64,000 nt of DNA from assembly GCF_020080835.1 (NCBI RefSeq), contig NC_058162.1, forward strand, positions 19,685,203 through 19,749,202, written 5' to 3'. The notes under the pieces were generated by a model that saw only the letters and a program-made list of their open reading frames with translations, did not search any database and had not been told where the DNA came from. Position 1 is the first letter of the stretch; every line of letters starts with the position of its first letter. Source of the stretch: Cotesia glomerata (taxonomy: Eukaryota > Arthropoda > Insecta > Hymenoptera > Braconidae). Of this stretch, positions 35,236 to 45,658 are shown piece by piece. A program made the translations under genes and the position numbers.

Positions 35236-36292
35236 TGAAGAACCATCAGTTCTATCTCAAGTTGGATCATCAATAAAATTTATTATGGTAAAAGATTTTG
35301 CCAGTACTAAAGAATCGATTGCTTTGAATAAACCTTTTAATGCATTAGAAGAATTTGTAAAAAGAACAAATCAAAAAACTGTACAGAGTCAAATTTTAAA
35401 ATACTTCAATGATGTAAATAACGAGCAAAGTCTTTCAATTCATAATTTATTAGTAAATTTTATTAATGAAGGAGGAACATCTTATGATGAATTTTTAACA
35501 TTAAGCAAAAGTCGAATGTCAAAAGATTTGTGTGAGCGAATTGAAAAAATGACTCAAGATCAAGCAAACTGTGAGCTTTGGTTTACATTGCGATACGGAC
35601 GAGTTACTGCATCAAAGACATATGAAGCATCACGTTGTAATACACCGAATGGAATTTTAGTGGAGTTGTTGGTCGGTGGTAAAAAATTGCAGAACAAAAA
35701 AGCTATGGAACGAGGCAAAAAATTAGAAGCAATGGTTTTACAATAAGTTGAACATAAGATGAAAAAAAGTTTAATAAAAAAAAAGTTTAATAAATGTGGT
35801 TTATTTTTATCTGAAAAATATCCTTATCTAGGAGTTTCGCCTGATGCAATTGACGACGAATTTGTTATTGAAATTAAATGTCCAACGTCAGACAAAAGTG
35901 CTCGTACATATATTGATACTAAGAATTACGATAAAGTATCAATGAAATATATAACGCAAATGCAAATGCAAATGCTTTTCGCCGGAAGAAAAAAAGCGAT
36001 GTTTGTTGTTGCAGACCCGAACTTTGAAGATACAAAAGCATTTAAATCTATTATTATTAATTACGACTCACAATTAATTAATAAATTATTAGAAGATTTG
36101 AGTAAATTTTGGGAGAAATGTATTTTTAAACGATTATTTAATTCTTTATACAAAACAGAGCAATAAAATAATTAAGATCAAAAACGTATTATTTTAAGAC
36201 ACTTGTATGTTTTGAATGTTTATAGATATATACATAAGCTTATTTACTGTGAATAACGAAATTTTGTAAAATAATTAATATTATATTTTTAA

Positions 36293-38204
36293 TTAATCTC
36301 TAATGTGACATGTTTTTTTTATCAGTGATCCTTGTAAATTTGTTAAAGCAGCGACGATCGTGATAATATTATCCATTTGCGGAATCAATTTAACATTAAG
36401 ACACGAATGAGGTTCACAAATATGAAATTCTCTGATTCTTCTTATTAACCTTTCAATGTGAATTCGAAGGCTAGCAATTCGTTTCGTCACAATGACTTCA
36501 TCATGAGTTGGTTGCTTATTAGAGCTTACTGTAGGTCTAATCAACGTACATTTTTTCGCAACTACTAAATTTTCAACATTTTTGAAACCTCTATCTGCGA
36601 ATACAGCTGCACCTGGCTTTAAATAATCCAAGTATCCAGAGTTTGAAACTATTTCTGCATCAGATGCTCTACCACCATAACCTGGTGATACGAAATTAAC
36701 TATACCATCTGGAGTACAAGATACTAAATATTTCACAGTAAGGTAAAAGCCCCAATAGATGATCATGTACCAGTATATGATCACTCCATGTATTTGTATA
36801 CCTATATTTGTGAATATAGATATACAGATACATGGAGTGATCATATACTGGTACGTGATCATCTATTGGGGCTTTTACCTTATTACATTTTTTGTATTCT
36901 GACAATGTCAATGATTGTTTAACTGGGTCTGTTGGCTTTTTAATTTCAATTTCCAAACAATCAATGATCGATTCTACTGCGGCATAGCGACTCCTGAAAC
37001 TCATTAGCAATTGTTCTTTAATTTTTGCAGATGAAGGCCAAATAATGAAGTCTTTTAAATACTCAGTTATGATTGGCAAGGTCTTAGTAAATGTACGACT
37101 TACATTAGAAGTAGACATCCCAAAATCATCAGCTAAAATAGCAAAACTTTCATTTAGTCTTATTTTTTTTAACGTGAGAAAGATTTCAACATCACTTAAT
37201 TTAGCGGTCCGTAAAATATCGATAATATCCATACAGTCGTTTGGAATACCGATATATTTACGAGGTGATTGTTGAATTTTTTGGAAAGTTTGTTTTAAAT
37301 TTAATTTTTGGAATTCTTCTTGTTGATATTGGCTTTTCCACTCATTTTCAGTACTTGGATTTGTCGACAAAAGGTTATCTGAAGAAGTTGGGAATGAACT
37401 TACTGTTGTATTTGATGTCTTCATTACTTGATTATTACTAATTGATAAAGAACATGAGTCATCCAAATTTTTTACTCCAGAGAATATTTTAATGGGAGAA
37501 GTTGCACGGTCTTTTGTTTGAGGTTTAAAATGAATTTGTGTACTCCTATACAAACTTCTTATCTTGACTTGAACTGTAGCATTAACTTTTATAGTTTGAG
37601 GAGGAAAATTATCATAAAAAACATTAGATGCACTGGTTTTAAAATCTTGAGATGCAGTAGAATTGGCAGTATCCAAATATTCCAGATCCATATTATCTAT
37701 ATTATTTCTTGAATTTCGACCTATCATTTTATCATCAAAATTGAAGCTGGATTTCTCAGAACTTTGCTGATCTACTTCCATTGGAGAAACTTCTACACTT
37801 GTAAGTTTTGATTCTTCAATGTATTTGTGTGGCAAAATATTATTTTTCATCCGTTTGTTACCACCAATCATTTTCCACTCTAAATAATTTTCCATATCTG
37901 TTTTTAACTAAAATAAAAATAATTAATTACTTATTTACAGTCAAAATATTAAAAAAATTTGAGGTTATAAATTGATTATAAACAAATTATTTTGATTTTT
38001 ATTATTACTTACATCAAAATGATCCTCACAACAATAAAGTCGACTTGATAAAGAATAATCACTTTTATTCCCACATGTATCCAACCACATTTTTTGTTTT
38101 AATTTATTTGATGGAACATTTATAAAAATTTTATTTGGATTAGATTTACCGGTATTTTTACATGTTGGTACAATACACCAACAACCACTGTTTTTTAATG
38201 ACAT
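36293..38204 (-). pseudogene. THAP-domain DDE transposase of ISL2EU, interrupted by a MITE
   Basis: Exon 1 is 38204-38013 (MSLKNSGCWCIVPTCKN...) with a GTAAGT donor. Exon 2 runs from 37907. Together they form a THAP zinc finger: C-x4-C, then MW, then YCCEDHFD, continuing DMENYLEWKMIGG and ILPHKY. A low-complexity linker leads to a DDE_Tnp_4-type helix-turn-helix (YIGIPNDCMDI, LKKIRLNESFAILADDFGMS, SNVSRTF). The catalytic domain follows: SIIDCLEIEI (first Asp), SCTPDGIVNFVSPGYGG, AVFADRGFK (second Asp) and RIHIERLIRRIREF (Glu). All three acidic residues are present. The frame is cut between the first and second Asp by a 140-base TA-flanked palindrome (36741-36880). Removing it with one TA would leave a continuous, conserved-looking frame, so this insertion is probably the only inactivating lesion. 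Confidence 0.9.
36741..36880. mobile_element. 140-bp palindromic MITE (Tc1/mariner-type) inside the transposase
   Basis: The 60-base arms are inverted repeats with two mismatches, ends AGGTAAAAGCCCC, separated by a 20-base AT-rich loop. TA dinucleotides at 36739-36740 and 36881-36882 form the target duplication. The host frame reads in phase across the site once the 140 bases plus one TA are discounted, which fixes the boundaries precisely. Confidence 0.9.
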
Positions 38205-38347
38205 ATTAAAAAGTTATAAAGTTTAAGTTTTTGCTTCGAAATAATTTAAACAGTTGTTTTTTTAAATAACAATCACAACAGCTGATCAGGCGTGTTTATA
38301 AAAACATTCTGTGAGTGGAATAGAGCGAACAAATTTGAATGGAATAA

Positions 38348-38363
38348 GCACAATGACGTCACA
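38348..38363 (-). promoter_or_regulatory. Right subterminal TGACGTCA motif
   Basis: Complement reads TGTGACGTCATTGTGC. It is about 160 bases inside the right end and 144 bases upstream of the transposase ATG (38204). Confidence 0.5.
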
Positions 38364-38505
38364 TACGCAAGAGGGAGCTACCTATTCGTTTAAATTTTAA
38401 CAATTTTTTATTGTTAATTAGTTTAAATGTTTATGAATAAAAAAAAAAATTTTTTTTTTTAATTTTTAAAAATAATAAAACATAACTATTTAATGGATTG
38501 GAAAA

Positions 38506-38523
38506 TCATGCAAATACCCAATT
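38506..38523 (-). repeat. Right terminal inverted repeat of ISL2EU element
   Basis: Complement of the left end, all 18 bases identical. Confidence 0.88.
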
Positions 38524-40693
38524 ATATTCTCTATACTATAGAATGTAATATCAATTGTGCGTGTTAGTTAATCAGTTATAACGAAACAAAGATAAAATTC
38601 TAGCTTATATATTAGTAGAAGTATGGATTAATCCATATTCCAAGAATCATGATTCTTAATTAAGAATAAATCAGTGGTAAAAATCAATTTCGATAGAGAA
38701 TTGTGGTGGTATGAAAGAATAGACTCAATAATGAATTAATTTACGACGTATTACCACTGCATTATAGAAAATAATTAAATCTCTTATTAACGTCTCGTGA
38801 TGCAAACTAAAGTTTCGCTGGTGGGTGAGTATTAGCCGATAGTGATTTAATTTTCTGTAACAAGGTTATTCCATTAGTGACGAACCTCAAGATTTATCAA
38901 TGACAGTTTACTTAAAAATGTTATCAAAAATTTATGTTTGAACCTCAATTAGATAAGATTGTGAGATTAAGGCGATATCTTAAAATATAGTGATTAGTAA
39001 ATTTTTAAAAGGCATTCCGTAGAATAAGGCAGAGCTTTCGAAATCGACTAAAACAAACCAGAAGCAAATTTTTCCTTTTCTTTCTCCATTTCATGTCTTA
39101 TTTAACTGCAGATCTGACTATTATACCTTATTTGTACGAACAAAAGTTTTTCTGAATTCTATTTGTCTTTTCCATCTCCCGAGTTCTCTTTGCACTATCT
39201 TTTCCATGCTCCACCAAACTCCAGTCTCAACTTCCGGTATGCCATCTTCTTTCCTTGATCTTCTTTACTTCGGTCTTTACTGCTTCTTCTTATATACTTT
39301 GTGCACTTGCATTTCTTCGAATCTTTTCGCGACGCCCGCTCGTTCCAAGTTCCGGCGACCAAATACTAATCGGTCTAGACTGTAGTCTCTTAGCTTTTGT
39401 TTTTTTCTGCTTTTCTCTCAAGCGAGGAGTCGAGTGCAAGAAAGTTTCTTCGTTCTTTATCAGTAATTAAAAAAAAAAAAAAAAAAGAAAATACTAAATA
39501 AAACGAAAGTAAATAAATAAATACAAATAAGACAAATAGACTCTGAAACATAATAAGTTTTTTCCTTCTGCTTATTCTCATAACTATCTCAATACATATA
39601 CTCTAGTCTTGGTTATTATTTTTTCTTCTATATTTTTTTCTTTTTTTTTTTTTAAATAACTGGTTTGAGGTACACTCTCAGCAGATGAATTTTTTCCGCG
39701 TAATTCAGAGATCATTTTTATTTTGCACGCATCATAACACTAAGCGTTATTTGTGCTTTATTCTCAACTTGTTGAGGACGAATTATTTTCTTAATTCCAA
39801 TCATCTTTCATCTACTCTTTTATAATGATAAAAATATGTAAGCATATAGTCAAAATCAAGTTTTCTTTCAAAAAAATTGCAAATTATTATTTATAAAGAT
39901 CAAAATTTGGCGCGAAACTTTTGAAACTAAAATTCACAATTATTTTAATTATTCACAAAACATACATACATACGTGTACATTTAGATTTTGTACTTCATT
40001 TTTGGTATCAGTTATCGAAAATAAATTGTCTTTTTTTCACATCTAAAGTTAGCAACGTAATTTACTTTTTATTGGAAATTAAATAAACCTTGTTTTTTTA
40101 ACTTTCCACGAACATTTTTAATGAAATGTTTCAATTTACATTTAATTGTGCGATCCATAACTTCATAATGCTTTTTTTTAGTTGAGTAGACTTTTAATAC
40201 TGACAATCTTTAGTAAAAGATATCTATTAATGTACAATAAAATATATTCAAAAAACATTATAAGCGTTGGTGCTTTACAGAAAAAGAAAAAGGTGTTAAC
40301 AAAAAAAAACAGACATAAGGCATTTGTTTTCATATAATTTTCCCATTCTTCCTCTTTTTGAAGTTTTTGCAATATTCCACTCATATAGTCGGGAGTCAAT
40401 TACAGTCAACGACGAGTTTATGACATGTTTTATTTTTGAAGTTATACTTCTTTAGGCGCATTATGAAAAAATGATGAGAGTGAATTTTTATGATGCGCGC
40501 GCAGCACCGTCATACGAAATTCTACATGGTGAAGCTGTCCGCAAACCGCTCATTGAATCTCGAAAAAAAGCTACCAATAAAATAAAAATACAACTTCTAT
40601 TAGTTATGCACGTTGGCACGCTCGTCGCCTCTGATCACTGTTTCCATATTTATAATATTTATCCACATATTTCTATTATCTACATTCACAACA
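38524..40693. other. Non-coding AT-rich stretch
   Basis: No gene recognised. Short frames at 39255-39581 and 40178-40752 show no domain. An A run lies at about 39469-39487. Confidence 0.5.
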
Positions 40694-41450
40694 CGTGTTT
40701 TAGTTTCATACAAGCGCGAATTATATATGTGCTAATAAATTATATTCAGTAGTGATTTTAATTGAATATTTTGATTAATATTATTTACCATCCGTAAATA
40801 TTAGTAAGGCAAATTGTTCTTATATATTTTTTCAAGTACTACAATATAATTGAGGTTAATTATCCGTATATATTATTTATTGATATAAATTAAAATATTA
40901 TTATTTGATATAATTAATACTAAATATCTTTAAATTATTAATGTTAAACATTTATTATTGGTTATTCAATATTTACAAAATAAAGAAATATATATAATAA
41001 GACATTTAATAAAAAATTTGTGATAAAAATTAAAATCGAGCATAAAATTAAAATATCAATTTTTAATATTTATTATTAAATTGAATAAATAATCAATATT
41101 TAAAAAATGAATAAGCTTAAGTTTAAAATTATTTAATTTTTGAATTTATTGTTAAATTCATTTATTTACTTTTAAAATATTAAATAATCAATAATAGTTA
41201 AAATTACGAATCTAATAATATTGAGTATTAATCAAATTAAATAATAATATTTAAATTATATTAATAAATAATACATACGGATAGTTAACCTTAATTGTAT
41301 TGGAGCACTTGAAAAAGTATATAAACACAATTTTTTTCGCTAATATTTACGAATAATAAATAATATTAATCAAAATATTCAATTTAATTCACTATTGAAT
41401 ATAATTTATCAGCAAATATATAATTCGCACTTGTATGAATCTAAAACACG
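40694..41450. repeat. Long imperfect AT-rich palindrome (foldback element)
   Basis: The outer 40694-40713 (cgtgttttagtttcatacaa) mirrors 41431-41450 with one mismatch. The arms stay alignable for about 300 bases each, for example caagcgcgaattatatat and tgaatattttgattaatatt against the complement of the right arm. Differences are scattered substitutions and small gaps. The centre (about 41000-41130) is almost pure A/T. No frame is present. It could be a foldback/MITE element or a replication- or structure-derived inverted duplication. Confidence 0.75.
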
Positions 41451-44070
41451 AAACTCTAAACTATTTCTTAATGATGCCAAAGAAGTATAATTTCTCACGA
41501 GCGTACATAAGTACACGCATCCATTTTTTTTTATTTTCACCTTTTACCTCTACGACTTTTGATAATGTCATCCAATCGCGACGTTCTTAATGGTAAATCT
41601 ATAATAGCTCTGCACTTCGGCGTGTCTGGTCCTCATCGTAAACAATTCTCAGCCACTTCACTCACCCCTTCCCCTTTTCAGGGTTCACTTGAGTAGCCAT
41701 TCGCCAACAGTCTTTTCTTCCATGTTTCGTCTTGTTTTTGCACCAGTCACTACTACTGTACCTCTACACTGGCTTTTACTCTCATCGTTCCTTTTCCAAT
41801 CCTTTTCCCGGACTCTTTCTTGGATCTTTTGGCGAGAACAGAAATAAGATAAAAAATTCTTCGAAAAAAGAACAAAAGATTATAGAAAGTAAAAAAGTCT
41901 TTTTTTTTTTTTCTATATTTTTCCTTCTTATTACCGTGGAAACAATTCCACTGGAGAGTCGCAGATCGGTGCCATCGGTCTTCCTTCCGGGCGTCAGTCA
42001 CGCTGAAAGATCGATCTAAGGTGATAATCTTAGTGGTGAAAAAAGTCTCACCACCTAATCTTGAATGTGATGATGTCTTTTAAGACACGACATTTTTTAG
42101 CTTTTTTCTAACAGAGACACCTAGATATAAAAAAATATCAACCAAATAGTTTCTGTGCTCGTTATGATAATTAAAAAAAAAAAAAATCCTTTAGTATCTA
42201 TAAAGACCATGGTAGCATAAGAAATTGAACATTTATATCATCTACGAACATATGTAAGTTTTAAGCCTTTTCCACGAAACCAGCTCAATCCAAAAATTTT
42301 GGGAAGTCACTGAGAACTTTTAAACTTTGAGGAAGAAAATAAAAAATTCTTTGATATTCATGCTTACAGGTCAGTCAAAAACATTTAAGCTTACGCAAAA
42401 AGGGTGAAAAATCTTAAACATTGAAAAATAAGAATATCAACTCGAAATTTTTAAAATTAATTTAATTTTTTATCAAAAACAGATGAATGATGAGAAAAAA
42501 CAAACAAAATTCAATTTTTGATGATTTTGAAATTTTGGAAGTACCCTTAATGACCTTTCATGATTTTTAAATTAAGCTGATTTTTAAACTAGACTTTTAA
42601 AACACAACGAACTAATAAATTTTCGTAAAAGAGTCGAAAAAAAATACTGTTGTTTTTTCTTCAAATCTATTATTTTCTGAAAAGTAAACCTGATCGTTAT
42701 CATACTTATTGGAAATCACCTATCATTTTTGTTAACTTTCACTCAAACATTGTGATGATAGTTCAGTTGCACAATGATAAGTTTATGACTACAAGAAAGA
42801 CAACACGATATTTTTTAAGAAATAAACGTTGAACATCAACGAAAAAATTACATTCATTATAAAATCATAATCCACAATATTGTTTACTACAACTGTAAAT
42901 ATAAATTTTATAATTTTCCTAATGTTATGATAACTTTAAAATCATACCGTTAGTTAATCCTTTAATGTAAGTGACTAAAATAAAGATCCTAAAAACAACA
43001 TAATAATAACCAACTAAAATAATAGTGTTGTAAATAAATAACGGTATCTTTTTCTTAGACTTGTAATTTAATAATGGTTATCGCTGTAATCTTATTGAAG
43101 TAAAGATATAATAAAAGAAGATATTCGGTGAAATTATGATTATGACTCACACTATTTGACTGTTAGTACATATAAATAAATATGTTTTCTCAGTTCCTTA
43201 TCTTTAGCTCATGAAAAAATGAGTTATTTAAATGTTGAGAGACTGAAAGTAGTAGTATCAGACTATAAGAAAGCACTTCTACAAATGATCCTTACGAGAC
43301 CAAGATACGTGCTGCTGTACAGTCAAGGTTTAGTGCATTAAAATGAAAGCGAGAAACGTCTTTGTGGATTTTACACATGGGATCAAGGAAGCTGAGTTAA
43401 CTTTAAAAGCGGAAAATAGGAACTAAACAGTTTAATTTTTTAAAGGTACAATATTGTTAAGTAGTGGAAAGTAAAAAATATACAACAATTACAATTTACA
43501 AAATGTAGTAGTGCAATAGATAGCAATTGAGAAAATTTTCATAAGCGCTTGATCCTAGTTAATCTTAAGACTTCCTGTTGTGGCCAAGTTCAATAACCTA
43601 AGACCTAGGATGCTTCACTGCTCAAACATTTTTGAACTCAAAAATGTTGTGTCAAGTGATAACGAAGAAATTCTTTAAACAAATTACTTAAAGTGATAAA
43701 AATTAAAGCTTGAGAGGTATACCGTATCTTTTTACATCAGCCGAAATTTTTTGAGCTCTTTTTATGAAAGAGATAACCAGTTGTAGAAAATTAAATGTCA
43801 TTTTTCATCATACTCGTTCGAAAAGTTATATCCTCAATTTTTTTAATAGTTATTGAAATTCATTATTTTATTTATAGTAATGCAAAAAATTATAAATATT
43901 CTCAATTACTATTTACCTGATAAGAAAAAAGTAATGAATGACTTCGTTATCTCTATCACAATCATGATGCACTTACAGGATAATATAAGAAAACATATAT
44001 AGAGAAAACACTCGGAATAATAAATTTTTTATTTTATGGAAAATCATTTCATGTTACTGCTTAAAAAAAA

Positions 44071-44072
<2 letters not shown>
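41451..44072. other. Non-coding stretch
   Basis: No supportable gene. The overlapping opposed frames at 41732-42019 look accidental. Confidence 0.5.

Positions 44073-44156
<84 letters not shown>
44073..44156. repeat. (GT)n microsatellite
   Basis: A perfect GT run of about 42 units. Unlike most long GT/CA tracts in the window, it is not embedded in a family A copy. Confidence 0.95.
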
Positions 44157-44158
<2 letters not shown>

Positions 44159-45095
44159 ATGTACACACGTATGAAGTGAAACTTTTTCATGATGTATTAG
44201 TTATTAAAATTTTTTTATTTTTATAGTTTATTATATTTTTTATTACGAAATTCTTCCCCCATATAGGAGTGCGGGGGTGTTAATTGTCAAAAAATTCATA
44301 TTTTTCAAATAAAGTTTCTACAGATATAAAAGTTGATGGCATCTCAAGAGAAACAGAAAATTCCAGGAATGACCCCCAAGGTCAGCCGATTTAAATATTT
44401 TTCTTTCTTAATCATCGGATGTCAACTAAAAACGAATTTCGTGATAATTGACTTCATTTGCAGGCTGTATCAGAGAGATGAGTAGAACAGAAAATGTGTT
44501 GTTGTTTATAAACTATGACTTCTTAAGACATGAAATTTAGAACATGTCTATTAAGCTTCAATAACATTTTCTAAAAATTTCTTTCTAACAATCGTCTCTT
44601 TGGCAGCGGGTAAAAAATATTGTAAGGTTTCCAAACTTTAAGATTAGCATTACATGTGGTTATTCAGTCAACGGACTAAGAATTTTATATACATGTTATT
44701 TTTGCTGATCACATAACCGATTAATTGCTCTTATTGCGGAATGCGTTTCAACTAAAACACTAAATGCTCATTTCAAATTTTTATCTTCGTGTCAATTACT
44801 ATTCATTTTTGTCAGAAAGCCACGGAAATATTACAGTGATTGCCCATCGATAGTTATAATGAGTATTACCTAGAATAATCCCATGGATAAAAGGTAAATG
44901 CCAATTCGATGAAATTCGGAATTTGTGAAAGTCAATACAATAATCCAATTAAATTTCAAGTCTAGATCTAAAAATGCAATTCTATTAAGCGCCCAGCGGA
45001 GCGGGCAGGTAACAACTAGTAATAATTACGATTATGACGCAAATATGCTTTAAAATCTAAGAACGCAGATTTGAGTCTCATTTAGATTCACTTAT
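44157..45095. other. Non-coding stretch
   Basis: Nothing recognisable beyond AT-rich sequence. Confidence 0.5.
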
Positions 45096-45265
45096 TTTTA
45101 ACTTCCCGCTAAGAAAATTGAAGATTTTCAAAAATCGGGAAGTTATTGTTTTCACCCCGTTTTACGAAAATCGAGTTTTCATCGAATCTCGACGTTTCGA
45201 GGGTCCTAGGAAGCTTTCCTGACTATTCCCGCGATGGTGTCTGTATGTCTGTATGTATGTATGTA

Positions 45266-45310
<45 letters not shown>

Positions 45311-45658
45311 ATGTATGTAAACCTCTCATAACTTTTGAACGGCTTGACCGATTTGATCGCGATTGGTGCCATTCGAAAGTGTTTCACTAAACTTAGATTT
45401 TGAATATACTTTGGAACGATTCGGACTGGTAGATTTCGAGAAATCCCAAAAAAACTACAAAAAAAAATTTTTTCAAATGTGGTTTTTTTGGAATAATTTT
45501 TAAACGGCTCTACCGATTAATTCCAAAAACTAATCAGCTCTTAACATAAAAAAACCACGTCGATCGCCGCCAGTCCGGTCAAAATCGGTTGATTCGTTCG
45601 TGAGTTATCGTTGACGAAAGAAAACCGAAAAAAGTGTTTTTTCGGAATTACTCCGAAA
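45096..45658 (+). repeat. Family A element, 3'-truncated copy
   Basis: It starts ttttaacttcccgctaag, has the subterminal inverted repeat, a TATG/GT tract (45244-45308) and the ataacttttgaacggc blocks. It stops in the segment ttttcggaattactccgaaa, where retrotransposon coding sequence begins. Its missing 3' part was not found on the far side of the retrotransposon. Confidence 0.87.

Larger units (their letters stand above)
33748..36166 (+). pseudogene. SWIM zinc finger / YqaJ exonuclease protein of ISL2EU
   Basis: Exon 1 is 33748-33890 (MPRRKVDPGFSEARSD..., donor GTAAGT). Exon 2 is 34832-35028, phase-consistent. Exon 3 starts at about 35177 after a ttttcttag acceptor. A SWIM-like finger spans the exon 2/3 junction (IQCHDCAAS, then GGCKHAIAFIMW). 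The C-terminal part is a YqaJ/lambda-exonuclease-like nuclease with FTLRYGRVTASK, ERGKKLE, SPDAIDDEFVIEIKCP (Asp and E-x-K metal ligands) and QMQMQML. In the family, YqaJ enzymes degrade DNA ends for recombination; a role in transposon end repair is inference. Two lesions are visible: a perfect 10-base tandem duplication at 35216-35235 that shifts the frame, and an in-frame TAA at 35744-35746. Intron 1 carries a 661-base family B element. Confidence 0.86.
33310..38523. mobile_element. ISL2EU-type (PIF/Harbinger-related) two-gene DNA transposon
   Basis: Perfect 18-base inverted repeats AATTGGGTATTTGCATGA lie at 33310-33327 and, inverted, at 38506-38523. The outer AATT is symmetric, so the ends could be TGGG...CCCA with a 2-bp AT duplication, as expected for ISL2EU. 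Inside are a plus-strand SWIM/YqaJ gene (33748-36166) and a minus-strand THAP/DDE transposase gene (38204-36293), converging with 126 bases between stops. From established knowledge, pairing an IS5-like transposase with a YqaJ-domain protein is the hallmark of ISL2EU. Both genes are disrupted, but the ends are intact, so the copy could still be mobilised in trans. Confidence 0.88.

Noticed and set aside
37045..37712. Plus-strand frames opposite the transposase
   Set aside because: Shadows of the minus-strand THAP/DDE gene.
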